The translations under genes were made by a program, and so were the position numbers. Under the pieces are notes generated by a model, which saw nothing but the letters and a program-made list of their open reading frames with translations, had not been told where the DNA came from and did no database searches. Shown here in pieces: positions 33,830 to 42,416 of a stretch of 64,000 nt of DNA. The stretch covers positions 62,001-126,000 of the forward strand of contig CAZVNZ010000002.1 in the NCBI GenBank assembly GCA_964628515.1, written 5' to 3'. This DNA is from CAZVNZ01 sp964628515. GTDB lineage: Bacteria; Bacillota; Clostridia; Christensenellales; Christensenellaceae. Position 1 is the stretch's first letter. Each line of letters starts with the position of its first letter.

Positions 33830-35284
33830 ATGGATAGAGGCAGCGGAATTTTATTACATATATCTTCTTTGGATTCTAAATACGGCATAGGTACATTGGG
33901 AAAAAGTGCCTATGATTTTATAGATTCTTTAGAAAGTGCAGGCCAAAAATACTGGCAAATATTACCTATTTCCCCCACAAGCTATAAAGACAGCCCCTAC
34001 CAAGGCTTATCCGCATTTGCCTTTAACCCTTACTTTATAGACTTAGATATGTTGGCGGAGGATGGTCTGCTTAGACAAGCGGATTTAGATGCCTTCGATT
34101 TTGGCATTACAGAAGACAAAGTGGATTATGCAAAACAATTTAAATACAAAAACGCACTTTTAAAAACAGCATACGAAAACGGCATAAAAAAATACTACAA
34201 AGAGTTTATCGGCTTTGTTTACGAAAATCATTATTGGATATTTGATTATTCTATGTTTTACGCAATAAAAGCCTATTTTGACCATAAACCCATAGAAAAA
34301 TGGGATAAAGAAATTAAAGAGCGTCATCCCGATGCTATGCTGAAAATTGCAAATAAATTGGAAAAAGAAATACAGCAAGCCCAATTTGAGCAATTTTTGT
34401 TTTGGAAGCAATGGGTACAGCTAAAAAAATATGCCAACGAAAAAAATATTAAAATAATAGGAGATATTCCCATTTATGTTTCCGCAGATTCCGATGTTGT
34501 GTGGACAAAAAGGGATATGTTTATACAAGACGGAAGTGTGGCAGGCACTCCTCCCGATGCCTTTTCAAAGGAAGGACAGGTGTGGGGCAACCCTCTTTAC
34601 GACTGGGAGTATCATAAAAAAACCAACTACGATTGGTGGATACACCGCATTTATCATTGCACACAACTCTTTGATTATTTGCGTATAGACCATTTCAGAG
34701 GGTTTCAATCATACTACGAAATACCCGCTACAAAAGATGCCACAAAAGGCAGATGGGTAAAAGGACCGGGGGCGGATCTTTTCAGAGCAATAGACCACGC
34801 CATAGGCAGACCCAAAATAATAGCGGAAGATTTAGGCTTGCTGACAGACGATATTTTCAGTTTTATGTGGGAATGCGGATACCCCGGAATTAAGGTACTG
34901 CAATTTGCATTTGACGAGGAGGACAACATATATCTACCTCATAACTATACTAAAAACTGTGTTGTGTATACGGGTACTCATGATAACGATACCATAAAGG
35001 GTTGGTATAAGAGCACCACCAAAACACAACAAGATTACATAAAAAATTACATAGGCAACTACGAGGATACAGATATTCCCGATAAACTCATAAGGCTTGC
35101 GGAAATGAGCAGGGGCAATATTTGCATAATACCCATGCAAGATATTTTGGAAATGGACAGCGATTGCCGTATGAACACCCCCTCGGTAGAGGACAACAAC
35201 TGGGTGTGGAGACTTAAAAAGGGCGAGTTTAATAAACAAGTAATTAAAAAATTAAAGCAAATAACTAAAACATATGGAAGGTGA
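33830..35284 (+). CDS. malQ: 4-alpha-glucanotransferase (amylomaltase)
   Basis: GH77 enzyme that disproportionates maltodextrins, 484 residues. It begins RGSGILLHISSLDSKYGIGTLG; the catalytic Asp is in LRIDHFRGFQ, the acid/base Glu in IIAEDLGLL and the third acid in TGTHDNDTIKGW. ATG 33830 has GAGGTG at a good distance; the frame is open to 33764 but those residues do not belong to the family. First gene of the glycogen operon; it recycles short oligosaccharides left by phosphorylase and debranching. Confidence 0.95.
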   Translation: MDRGSGILLHISSLDSKYGIGTLGKSAYDFIDSLESAGQKYWQILPISPTSYKDSPYQGLSAFAFNPYFIDLDMLAEDGLLRQADLDAFDFGITEDKVDYAKQFKYKNALLKTAYENGIKKYYKEFIGFVYENHYWIFDYSMFYAIKAYFDHKPIEKWDKEIKERHPDAMLKIANKLEKEIQQAQFEQFLFWKQWVQLKKYANEKNIKIIGDIPIYVSADSDVVWTKRDMFIQDGSVAGTPPDAFSKEGQVWGNPLYDWEYHKKTNYDWWIHRIYHCTQLFDYLRIDHFRGFQSYYEIPATKDATKGRWVKGPGADLFRAIDHAIGRPKIIAEDLGLLTDDIFSFMWECGYPGIKVLQFAFDEEDNIYLPHNYTKNCVVYTGTHDNDTIKGWYKSTTKTQQDYIKNYIGNYEDTDIPDKLIRLAEMSRGNICIIPMQDILEMDSDCRMNTPSVEDNNWVWRLKKGEFNKQVIKKLKQITKTYGR

Positions 35285-35289
35285 TTTTT

Positions 35290-36672
35290 ATGAAAATTGA
35301 TTTTAACAACATGTTAGAAGGTATTGTAGGCGAACATGGAATTAAGCTTAGCGAAGTGGAAGAGGCGCAAAAACTAATTGCAGGTGTGCATAAAGGAATG
35401 TGCGACAAAAAAGCTAAAATGGCTTGGCGAAATTTGCCTTACAATCAAGATGAAATTGTTGCGGATATAGTAAGCAAAGGCAAGGAAATAAACGAGAAAT
35501 TTGAGAGTTTCGTGGTGCTTGGTATTGGTGGCAGTGCACTTGGCTCTAAAGCACTTTTTACAGGCACAAAGCATTTAAAATATAACGAGCTTAAAAACAG
35601 AGGCGGTGCTAAATTTTATGTGGTAGACAACGTAGACCCGGACGGCATTAATGCACTTTTAGATGTTATAAACGTAGAAAAAACCTGTTTTCATGTTATA
35701 ACCAAAAGTGGAAACACGGTGGAGACTATGTCTCAATTTATGCTTGTAATGGCATATTTAAAGGAAAAATTAGGGGATAACTTCAAACAAAATATTATTT
35801 TAACAACGGACAAAAAGACGGGTATTCTTAAAAAAATTGCAGACGAATACGGCTTTAAACCATATGTGGTACCCGACGGCGTGGGTGGTAGATTTTCTGT
35901 GCTATGCCCTGTGGGATTGTTATCTGCGGCGGTGCTAAACATAGACATTAAAGAACTGTTTGCAGGGGCAATAGAGATGGACAAAAAATGTACAGCAGAA
36001 AATTTGTACGATAATCCGGCATATATGTACGCACTGCTTCACTTTATCGCCATGAAAAAAGGGGTAAATATTTCCGTTATGATGCCTTATGCAGACGGGT
36101 TGCTAAATATGGCGGAGTGGTACGCACAACTTTGGGCGGAATCGTTAGGCAAAAGGTTTGACAACAACAAAAAGGTTGTAAACTACGGGCAAACCCCTGT
36201 ACGTGCCCTTGGTGTTACAGACCAACATTCCCAAATACAACTGTATACCGAAGGGCCTTTTGATAAAATCATTACATTTATAGATGTAGAGAAGTTTAAT
36301 ACCACGGTAACCATTCCAAAACCGCCAATAGATGTTTTGGATGCCTCCTATCTTGAAGGGCAGACGCTAAACAAGCTTATTGCCTCGGAAATGCAGGCTA
36401 CACAATATGCGGTTACGGTGGCAGGAAAAATGAATATGCGCATAACCTTAGACAAAATGAACGCAAAAGAAATCGGCGCTTTGTTCTTCTTTTTAGAGAT
36501 GGCAACGGCGGCGGCAGGTGAGCTTTTAGATATAGATGCTTTCGACCAACCGGGTGTGGAAGAGGGCAAAATTGCTACATTTGCATTAATGGGCAGAGAA
36601 GGCTACGAAGAAAAAGCAAAGGAGTTGGGCGCAGGCTACAATACAAAAAAGGAATTTATTTACAATATTTAA
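35290..36672 (+). CDS. pgi: Glucose-6-phosphate isomerase
   Basis: Interconverts glucose 6-phosphate and fructose 6-phosphate, 460 residues. Blocks are VLGIGGSALGSKALF near 75, ITKSGNTVETM near 138, and the C-terminal DQPGVEEGK. ATG 35290 is chosen because AAGGTG at 35277-35282 fits it; GTG 35281 in frame overlaps that site. Its place between malQ and glgB ties glycogen carbon to glycolysis. Confidence 0.95.
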   Translation: MKIDFNNMLEGIVGEHGIKLSEVEEAQKLIAGVHKGMCDKKAKMAWRNLPYNQDEIVADIVSKGKEINEKFESFVVLGIGGSALGSKALFTGTKHLKYNELKNRGGAKFYVVDNVDPDGINALLDVINVEKTCFHVITKSGNTVETMSQFMLVMAYLKEKLGDNFKQNIILTTDKKTGILKKIADEYGFKPYVVPDGVGGRFSVLCPVGLLSAAVLNIDIKELFAGAIEMDKKCTAENLYDNPAYMYALLHFIAMKKGVNISVMMPYADGLLNMAEWYAQLWAESLGKRFDNNKKVVNYGQTPVRALGVTDQHSQIQLYTEGPFDKIITFIDVEKFNTTVTIPKPPIDVLDASYLEGQTLNKLIASEMQATQYAVTVAGKMNMRITLDKMNAKEIGALFFFLEMATAAAGELLDIDAFDQPGVEEGKIATFALMGREGYEEKAKELGAGYNTKKEFIYNI

Positions 36673-36716
36673 TAAAAAGGTAAAACTGCTTAATTTGCTC
36701 GGGGGGTGCATTAATT

Positions 36717-38627
36717 ATGGTAGAAATTAAAAACTATATCAGCGATAATGATATATATTTATACAATATTGGGGAAGCTCAAAAGGCTTACGAGCTTTTT
36801 GGGTGCCATTTTATAGAAGAAATTAATATGCACCGGTTTGCAGTTTGGGCTCCAAACGCAATAAGCATTAGTGTTGTGGGAGATTTCAACAGTTGGGATT
36901 TTTCCAAAAACATAATGTCAAAATACAAAAACGGTGTGTTTGTAGCGTTTATTCCGGATTTAGAAGAAGGGATGAACTACAAATACTTAGTACACGGTTA
37001 CGACGGTAGCCGAATACTAAAAACAGACCCATTTGCCTTTCATTGCGAGGTTAGACCTCACACCGCCTCAAAGGTGTGGAACATAGACGGCTTTGAATGG
37101 ACGGACAAAAAATACATGCAAAAGCGTATTAAGCAAGATGTATTTAAAATGCCTATATCCATTTACGAAATGCACATAGGCTCATGGAAAACTAAAGAAG
37201 GGTACGACTTTGCAAACTTCAGAGAGGTTGCAGACGAGCTTAGCGAGTATCTTTTAGAGATGAACTACACGCACGTTGAGGTTATGCCCATAGCGGAGCA
37301 CCCCTTCGACGGCTCTTGGGGGTATCAGGTTACCTGCTTTTATGCAATAACATCAAGGTATGGCACACCTCAAGATTTTATGTACTTTGTGGATAAAATG
37401 CACTCGGTGGGTATTGGTGTAATTTTAGATTGGGTGCCTGCACACTTTCCTAAAGACGAGCACGGTCTTGCACGGTTTGACGGCACAAGGCTTTATGAGC
37501 ACGAAAACATTTTACAACGAGAGCATCCGCAGTGGGGCACATTAATATTTAACTATTCTCGCCCCGAGGTTGTAAGTTTTCTTGTGTCAAACGCAATGTA
37601 TTATTTTGAGAAATATCATATAGACGGTATGCGTGTGGATGCGGTTACCTCTATGCTGTACTTAGATTACGCAAGGGACGGCTATTTTGTGCCAAACGAG
37701 GACGGGGGCAACATAGACAAACATGCGGTGGATTTTTTACGCAAAGTAAACAGCGTAATACTAACCTGCTTTTCAGGCACTATGATGATAGCCGAAGAGT
37801 CCACATCCTACCCAATGCTTACCAAACCGCCTTACGACGGTGGTCTGGGCTTTACTTTTAAGTGGAATATGGGCTTTATGCACGATACATTAAAATATAT
37901 GAGTATGGACCACTATTTCAGACAATTTGAGCATAATAAGATGACATTTTCCATGTACTATGCCTTTACCGAAAACTTTATTTTGCCCTATTCTCACGAC
38001 GAAGTGGTACACGGAAAGCTTTCTATGGTTAATAAAATGTATGGGGATTACTGGCAAAAATTTGCATCTTTAAGGGTGCTGTACGGCTATATGTTTGCAC
38101 ATCCGGGTAAAAAACTGATGTTTATGGGGGACGAATTTGCTCAGTTTATAGAATGGGATTTTAACAAACAATTAGATTGGTTTTTACTTGATTACGAAAG
38201 CCATAAAGGTATGCAAGACTATGTAAAAAAGCTAAACGGTTTGTACAAAAAAACTAAAGCTTTCTACGAAGTGGACGACAGTTGGGACGGCTTTAAATGG
38301 CTTAATGTAGAGGATAATCAAATTAGCGTGCTTGCTTTTTTGCGTATGGCGCAAGATGGTAGTATAATAGTATGTATAACAAGCTTTACTCAAATAATAA
38401 GAGAAAACTATTTGGTGGCAATGCCCTTTGAAGGAAGCCTTAAACTAATGCTAAACAGCGACGACGAGGAATACGGCGGAAGTGGTTATCCTGCTAAAAA
38501 AACTGTAAAAATTACAGATTTTGCCGTGGCAGGAATGGCGTACTCCGCAAGTGTAAACATACCTCCGCTTGCCGCTTTATATTACAAATATGTACCCACA
38601 AAAAATAGCGAGGTGACAGACTTATGA
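36717..38627 (+). CDS. glgB: 1,4-alpha-glucan branching enzyme
   Basis: GH13 enzyme that makes alpha-1,6 branches in glycogen, 636 residues. A CBM48 domain comes first (FAVWAPNAISISVVGDFNSWD near 42), then the barrel with the nucleophile Asp in GMRVDAVTSML near 300, the acid Glu in MIAEESTSYP near 355 and HDEVVHGK near 425. There is one N-terminal CBM48, the shorter Firmicutes form. Its stop overlaps glgC by 4 bases. Confidence 0.95.
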   Translation: MVEIKNYISDNDIYLYNIGEAQKAYELFGCHFIEEINMHRFAVWAPNAISISVVGDFNSWDFSKNIMSKYKNGVFVAFIPDLEEGMNYKYLVHGYDGSRILKTDPFAFHCEVRPHTASKVWNIDGFEWTDKKYMQKRIKQDVFKMPISIYEMHIGSWKTKEGYDFANFREVADELSEYLLEMNYTHVEVMPIAEHPFDGSWGYQVTCFYAITSRYGTPQDFMYFVDKMHSVGIGVILDWVPAHFPKDEHGLARFDGTRLYEHENILQREHPQWGTLIFNYSRPEVVSFLVSNAMYYFEKYHIDGMRVDAVTSMLYLDYARDGYFVPNEDGGNIDKHAVDFLRKVNSVILTCFSGTMMIAEESTSYPMLTKPPYDGGLGFTFKWNMGFMHDTLKYMSMDHYFRQFEHNKMTFSMYYAFTENFILPYSHDEVVHGKLSMVNKMYGDYWQKFASLRVLYGYMFAHPGKKLMFMGDEFAQFIEWDFNKQLDWFLLDYESHKGMQDYVKKLNGLYKKTKAFYEVDDSWDGFKWLNVEDNQISVLAFLRMAQDGSIIVCITSFTQIIRENYLVAMPFEGSLKLMLNSDDEEYGGSGYPAKKTVKITDFAVAGMAYSASVNIPPLAALYYKYVPTKNSEVTDL

Positions 38628-39832
38628 TTAAAAAGAAAAAATGTGTGGCAATGCTACTTGCAGGTGGACAAGGAAGCAGACTGGGAGTGCTTACAAAGCA
38701 TAGAGCCAAGCCTGCCGTAACCTACGGCGGAAAATACAGAATAATAGATTTTCCCCTGTCTAACTGCGTACATTCGGGCATAGACATTGTGGGTGTTTTA
38801 ACCCAATACGAGCCTTTAGAGCTAAACGCATATATAGGCACAGGCGCACCTTGGGATTTAGACGGAATAGCAGGAGGCGCATTTGTACTGCCCCCCTACG
38901 TAAAAGGGGAGAGAGGGGAATGGTACTCGGGTACGGCAAACGCCATATTCCAAAACATTTACTTTATAGACAGATACAACCCCGATTACGTGGTAATTTT
39001 ATCCGGCGACCACATATATAAAATGGACTACGATAAAATGATAAACGCACACATAGAAAAGGGTGCGGATGCCACAATAGCGGTAATAAAAGTGCCCATA
39101 GAAGAGGCACCTCGTTTTGGTATTATGAACACAGACGATAATCTGCGTATTGTGGAGTTTGAAGAAAAGCCCAAAAAGCCTAAAAACAACATGGCATCAA
39201 TGGGTGTATATGTGTTTACCTGGAAAAAAGTAAAAGAGTATTTATTGGAGGACTCCAAAAACGAAAAATCCTCCAACGATTTTGGAAAAAATATAATTCC
39301 TTCTATGATAGATGCAGGGGAAAAACTTTTTGCATACCCCTTTAACGGTTATTGGAAGGATGTAGGTACAATAGAGTCCTTGTGGGAGTCAAATATGGAA
39401 CTCCTCTCGGACAGCCCACTCCTTGATTTATACGACGAAAACTGGCGTATATTTTCAAGAAACCCAAATATGCCACCTCATTTTGTGGATAGCAACGCAA
39501 AAGTAAAAAACACATTAATTTCCGAGGGTTGCTATATTTACGGCTCGGTGGAAAACTGTATACTATCCGCAGGCGTCACGGTAAAAAGAGGTGCTGTGGT
39601 AAAAGACAGTATTATTATGCAAAATACGATAGTTGGTGCTAAAAGCAAGGTTAGTAAGTGTATAATAGATGAAGATGTGGTAATAGAGGACAACTGCATC
39701 GTAGGAGATATAGGAGAAATAACGGTGGTAGGCTCAAATGCGGTAATTAAATCGGGCATTAGCATTGCGCAAGGGGAAAGTATTGCGGCAAAACGAATTG
39801 TAAGAAAACCTGTTGGGGGTGAAGCAGAATGA
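38624..39832 (+). CDS. glgC: Glucose-1-phosphate adenylyltransferase, catalytic subunit
   Basis: Makes ADP-glucose from ATP and glucose 1-phosphate, the committed step of glycogen synthesis; 402 residues. The nucleotide loop is LAGGQGSRLGVLTKHRAKPAV, followed by YRIIDFPLSNC; the catalytic Asp is in SGDHIYKMDY near 128, and FEEKPKKPK is the substrate block. The C-terminal part is a left-handed beta helix (hexapeptide pattern). ATGA overlaps at both ends couple it to glgB and glgD. Confidence 0.96.
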   Translation: MIKKKKCVAMLLAGGQGSRLGVLTKHRAKPAVTYGGKYRIIDFPLSNCVHSGIDIVGVLTQYEPLELNAYIGTGAPWDLDGIAGGAFVLPPYVKGERGEWYSGTANAIFQNIYFIDRYNPDYVVILSGDHIYKMDYDKMINAHIEKGADATIAVIKVPIEEAPRFGIMNTDDNLRIVEFEEKPKKPKNNMASMGVYVFTWKKVKEYLLEDSKNEKSSNDFGKNIIPSMIDAGEKLFAYPFNGYWKDVGTIESLWESNMELLSDSPLLDLYDENWRIFSRNPNMPPHFVDSNAKVKNTLISEGCYIYGSVENCILSAGVTVKRGAVVKDSIIMQNTIVGAKSKVSKCIIDEDVVIEDNCIVGDIGEITVVGSNAVIKSGISIAQGESIAAKRIVRKPVGGEAE

Positions 39833-40956
39833 TTAGAAATACTTTTGGTTTAATATTTGCCGGAGAGCAAAATATGAATTTGCGAGAACTTGTTTATTTA
39901 AGATCGGTAGGCGCTTTGCCAGTTGGTGGCAGATACCGTGCCATTGATTTTATGCTGTCAAACATGGTACACGCAGGCATCAGAAACATTGGTGTTATAG
40001 CACAAAGAAGCTATCATTCCCTTATGGACCACTTAGGCTCGGGCAAAGAATGGGATTTATCCAGAAAAAACGATGGTTTGTTTATACTACCGCCCTTTTC
40101 GGGACACGAAAACATGGGTATATACAGAGGGGTAAACGATGCAATAAAGGGCGCTATGAATTACATAAACCGCTCTAAACAGCAGTATTGCATATTCTCG
40201 GGCTCATTTACAATTTACAATGTGGATTTTGAGAAGGTTATTCAACAGCATGTAGACAGCAACGCAGATATTACCGTGCTGTATAACGAGGAAGAAATAG
40301 ACGAGTTTAAAGGGGAAAGATACTGCGATGTGCGTCTGCACATGAACGACGATAATCGTATCATAGATTTAGAAATAGACCCAACGGTTACAGGCTCTAA
40401 AAAGGTTGCTATGGATACTTACATTTTAAGAAAGGATTTACTGGAATACTTAATTGAGGACTGTATTTCACGGGGCAGATACGATTTTGTAAGCGATTTA
40501 ATTATGTCTAACATTAAAAGACTTAAAATTTTAGGTTGCAAACACGAGGGTTATGTAGGCAGGTTGCACTCTGTGGCGGCGTTCTACAAACTTAATATGG
40601 ATTTTCTTAATGTGGATATTCAAAAAGAAATGTTTTACGGAGAAAACGAGATTTACACAAAAATTAAAGACGAAGTGCCGGCAAAATACACCACAAACGC
40701 AAACGTTAAAAATTCTTTAATTGCCAACGGTTGTGTAATAGAAGGGGAAGTGGAAAACAGCGTGCTTTCAAGGGGTGTATACGTTGGCAAAGGTGCTAAA
40801 ATAAGAAACAGTATTATCATGCAAAACAGCGAAGTCAATCAAAATGCAGATTTAGAATATGTAATTTTAGATAAATCTGTAAATATTAGGCAGGGGAGAA
40901 AATTAATAGGAAACGAGGTATTCCCTGTAATAATTCGTAAGGGGGCGATAGTATAA
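39829..40956 (+). CDS. glgD: GlgD, regulatory partner of GlgC
   Basis: 375-residue homologue of GlgC. The loop that is GGxGxRL in GlgC has become FAGEQNMNLREL, and the catalytic SGDH block is SGSFTIYNVDF, so the Asp is missing. YRAIDFMLSNMVHAGI and the C-terminal beta helix are kept. In Firmicutes GlgD forms a heterotetramer with GlgC and raises its activity. The overlaps with glgC and glgA (TAATG) fit a fixed subunit ratio. Confidence 0.95.
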   Translation: MIRNTFGLIFAGEQNMNLRELVYLRSVGALPVGGRYRAIDFMLSNMVHAGIRNIGVIAQRSYHSLMDHLGSGKEWDLSRKNDGLFILPPFSGHENMGIYRGVNDAIKGAMNYINRSKQQYCIFSGSFTIYNVDFEKVIQQHVDSNADITVLYNEEEIDEFKGERYCDVRLHMNDDNRIIDLEIDPTVTGSKKVAMDTYILRKDLLEYLIEDCISRGRYDFVSDLIMSNIKRLKILGCKHEGYVGRLHSVAAFYKLNMDFLNVDIQKEMFYGENEIYTKIKDEVPAKYTTNANVKNSLIANGCVIEGEVENSVLSRGVYVGKGAKIRNSIIMQNSEVNQNADLEYVILDKSVNIRQGRKLIGNEVFPVIIRKGAIV

Positions 40957-42398
40957 TGAAAGACAAACTAAAAATACTTATTGCCGGTGCAGAGTGCGTA
41001 CCTTTTGCCAAAACAGGTGGGTTAGCAGATGTAATCGGCACTTTGCCGGGGGAAATTATGGCACTTAACCACGATATTCGTGTTATTATGCCAAAACACG
41101 CAATTATTAAGGAAAAATACGGAGATAAACTGCAAGTTTTAGCGGCGCTAAACATACAGCTTGGTTGGCGCACCCAATATCTTGGTATAGAAACCATGGA
41201 GTACAACGGTGTACGCTACTACTTTATAGACAACGAGTTTTACTTCGGGCATTGCATTTATAAAGGGGGAGAGCCGGAGGCAGAGCAGTATGCGTACTTT
41301 TGTAAGGCGGTGCTTGAAAGCTTAGAGTTTATTAATTTCGAGCCCGATATTATACACTGTAACGATTGGCATACAGCTATGATCCCCATGCTAATAAAAA
41401 CAAACTACACAAATTTATCTCAAGGGCAGATAAAAACTGTGTTTACCATACATAATTTGCAGTATCAAGGACAGCTTTCTTTTGATTTTGTAAGAAGTAT
41501 GTTAGATATTGACGAGCGGTATTTTACCCCCGAATATATTGAGGCATACGGTTGTGCAAATATGCTAAAAGCGGCGCTTGTGTTTGCGGACAAAATAACA
41601 ACGGTAAGCCCAACCTACGCAAAAGAAATATTAGACCCTTACTACGGCAGGGGCATGCAGGGCATATTAGAAGCAAGACGGGACGACTTAATAGGTATAG
41701 TAAACGGAATAGACTTAGAAGAATACTCTCCAAAATCGGATAAGCACTTGGTGCATCATTACGACAAGGGGGATTTTTCCGGCAAGTACAAAAATAAAGC
41801 CTTACTGATAGACGAGCTTAACTTAAATATAGAAATTACAACACCTATTATAAGCGTTATTTCAAGACTTACCGAGCAAAAGGGCTTCGAGCTTATAAAG
41901 CGGATTTTAGAAGAACTGCTATACGAGGATGTAGCCTTTGTACTGCTAGGGCAGGGGGATGCGGAGTACGAAAACTACTTTAAATACATAGCATCAAAAT
42001 ATCCGGATAAAACCTCCATCAACCTTGGTTACAGCGACGAGCTTGCCCACAGAATATACGCCTCAAGCGATTTCTTCCTTATGCCGTCAATGTTTGAGCC
42101 TTGCGGAATATCACAAATGATTTCTCAAAACTACGGCACACTACCTATAGTAAGAGAAACAGGAGGACTTGTAGATACTGTTATACCCTACGATATGTAT
42201 ACAAAACAGGGCAATGGGTTTTCTTTTAAAAACTATAACGCACATGAGATGCTAAATGTAATTAGATACGCAATAACCGTACTATCGGACAAACCTGCGT
42301 TTTTAAAACTAATGACAAACGCAATGGAAACGGACAACAGTTTCAAAAAATCAGCTAAACAGTACGAAAAACTGTATTATAGCTGTGTAGAAAAATAA
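40956..42398 (+). CDS. glgA: Glycogen synthase (ADP-glucose)
   Basis: GT5 glucosyltransferase that extends alpha-1,4-glucan from ADP-glucose; 480 residues. The substrate loop KTGGLADVIGTLP lies near residue 20, the HCNDWHTAM block near 130, and the C-terminal catalytic ExxGI motif is FEPCGISQM near 387. Overlaps the glgD stop. Confidence 0.96.
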   Translation: MKDKLKILIAGAECVPFAKTGGLADVIGTLPGEIMALNHDIRVIMPKHAIIKEKYGDKLQVLAALNIQLGWRTQYLGIETMEYNGVRYYFIDNEFYFGHCIYKGGEPEAEQYAYFCKAVLESLEFINFEPDIIHCNDWHTAMIPMLIKTNYTNLSQGQIKTVFTIHNLQYQGQLSFDFVRSMLDIDERYFTPEYIEAYGCANMLKAALVFADKITTVSPTYAKEILDPYYGRGMQGILEARRDDLIGIVNGIDLEEYSPKSDKHLVHHYDKGDFSGKYKNKALLIDELNLNIEITTPIISVISRLTEQKGFELIKRILEELLYEDVAFVLLGQGDAEYENYFKYIASKYPDKTSINLGYSDELAHRIYASSDFFLMPSMFEPCGISQMISQNYGTLPIVRETGGLVDTVIPYDMYTKQGNGFSFKNYNAHEMLNVIRYAITVLSDKPAFLKLMTNAMETDNSFKKSAKQYEKLYYSCVEK

Positions 42399-42416
42399 AT
42401 ATTAAGGAATACGTGT

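Noticed and set aside
38624..40956. glgD as a recently duplicated, decaying glgC
   Set aside because: GlgD is an established family with its own conserved loss of catalytic residues and fixed position beside glgC.
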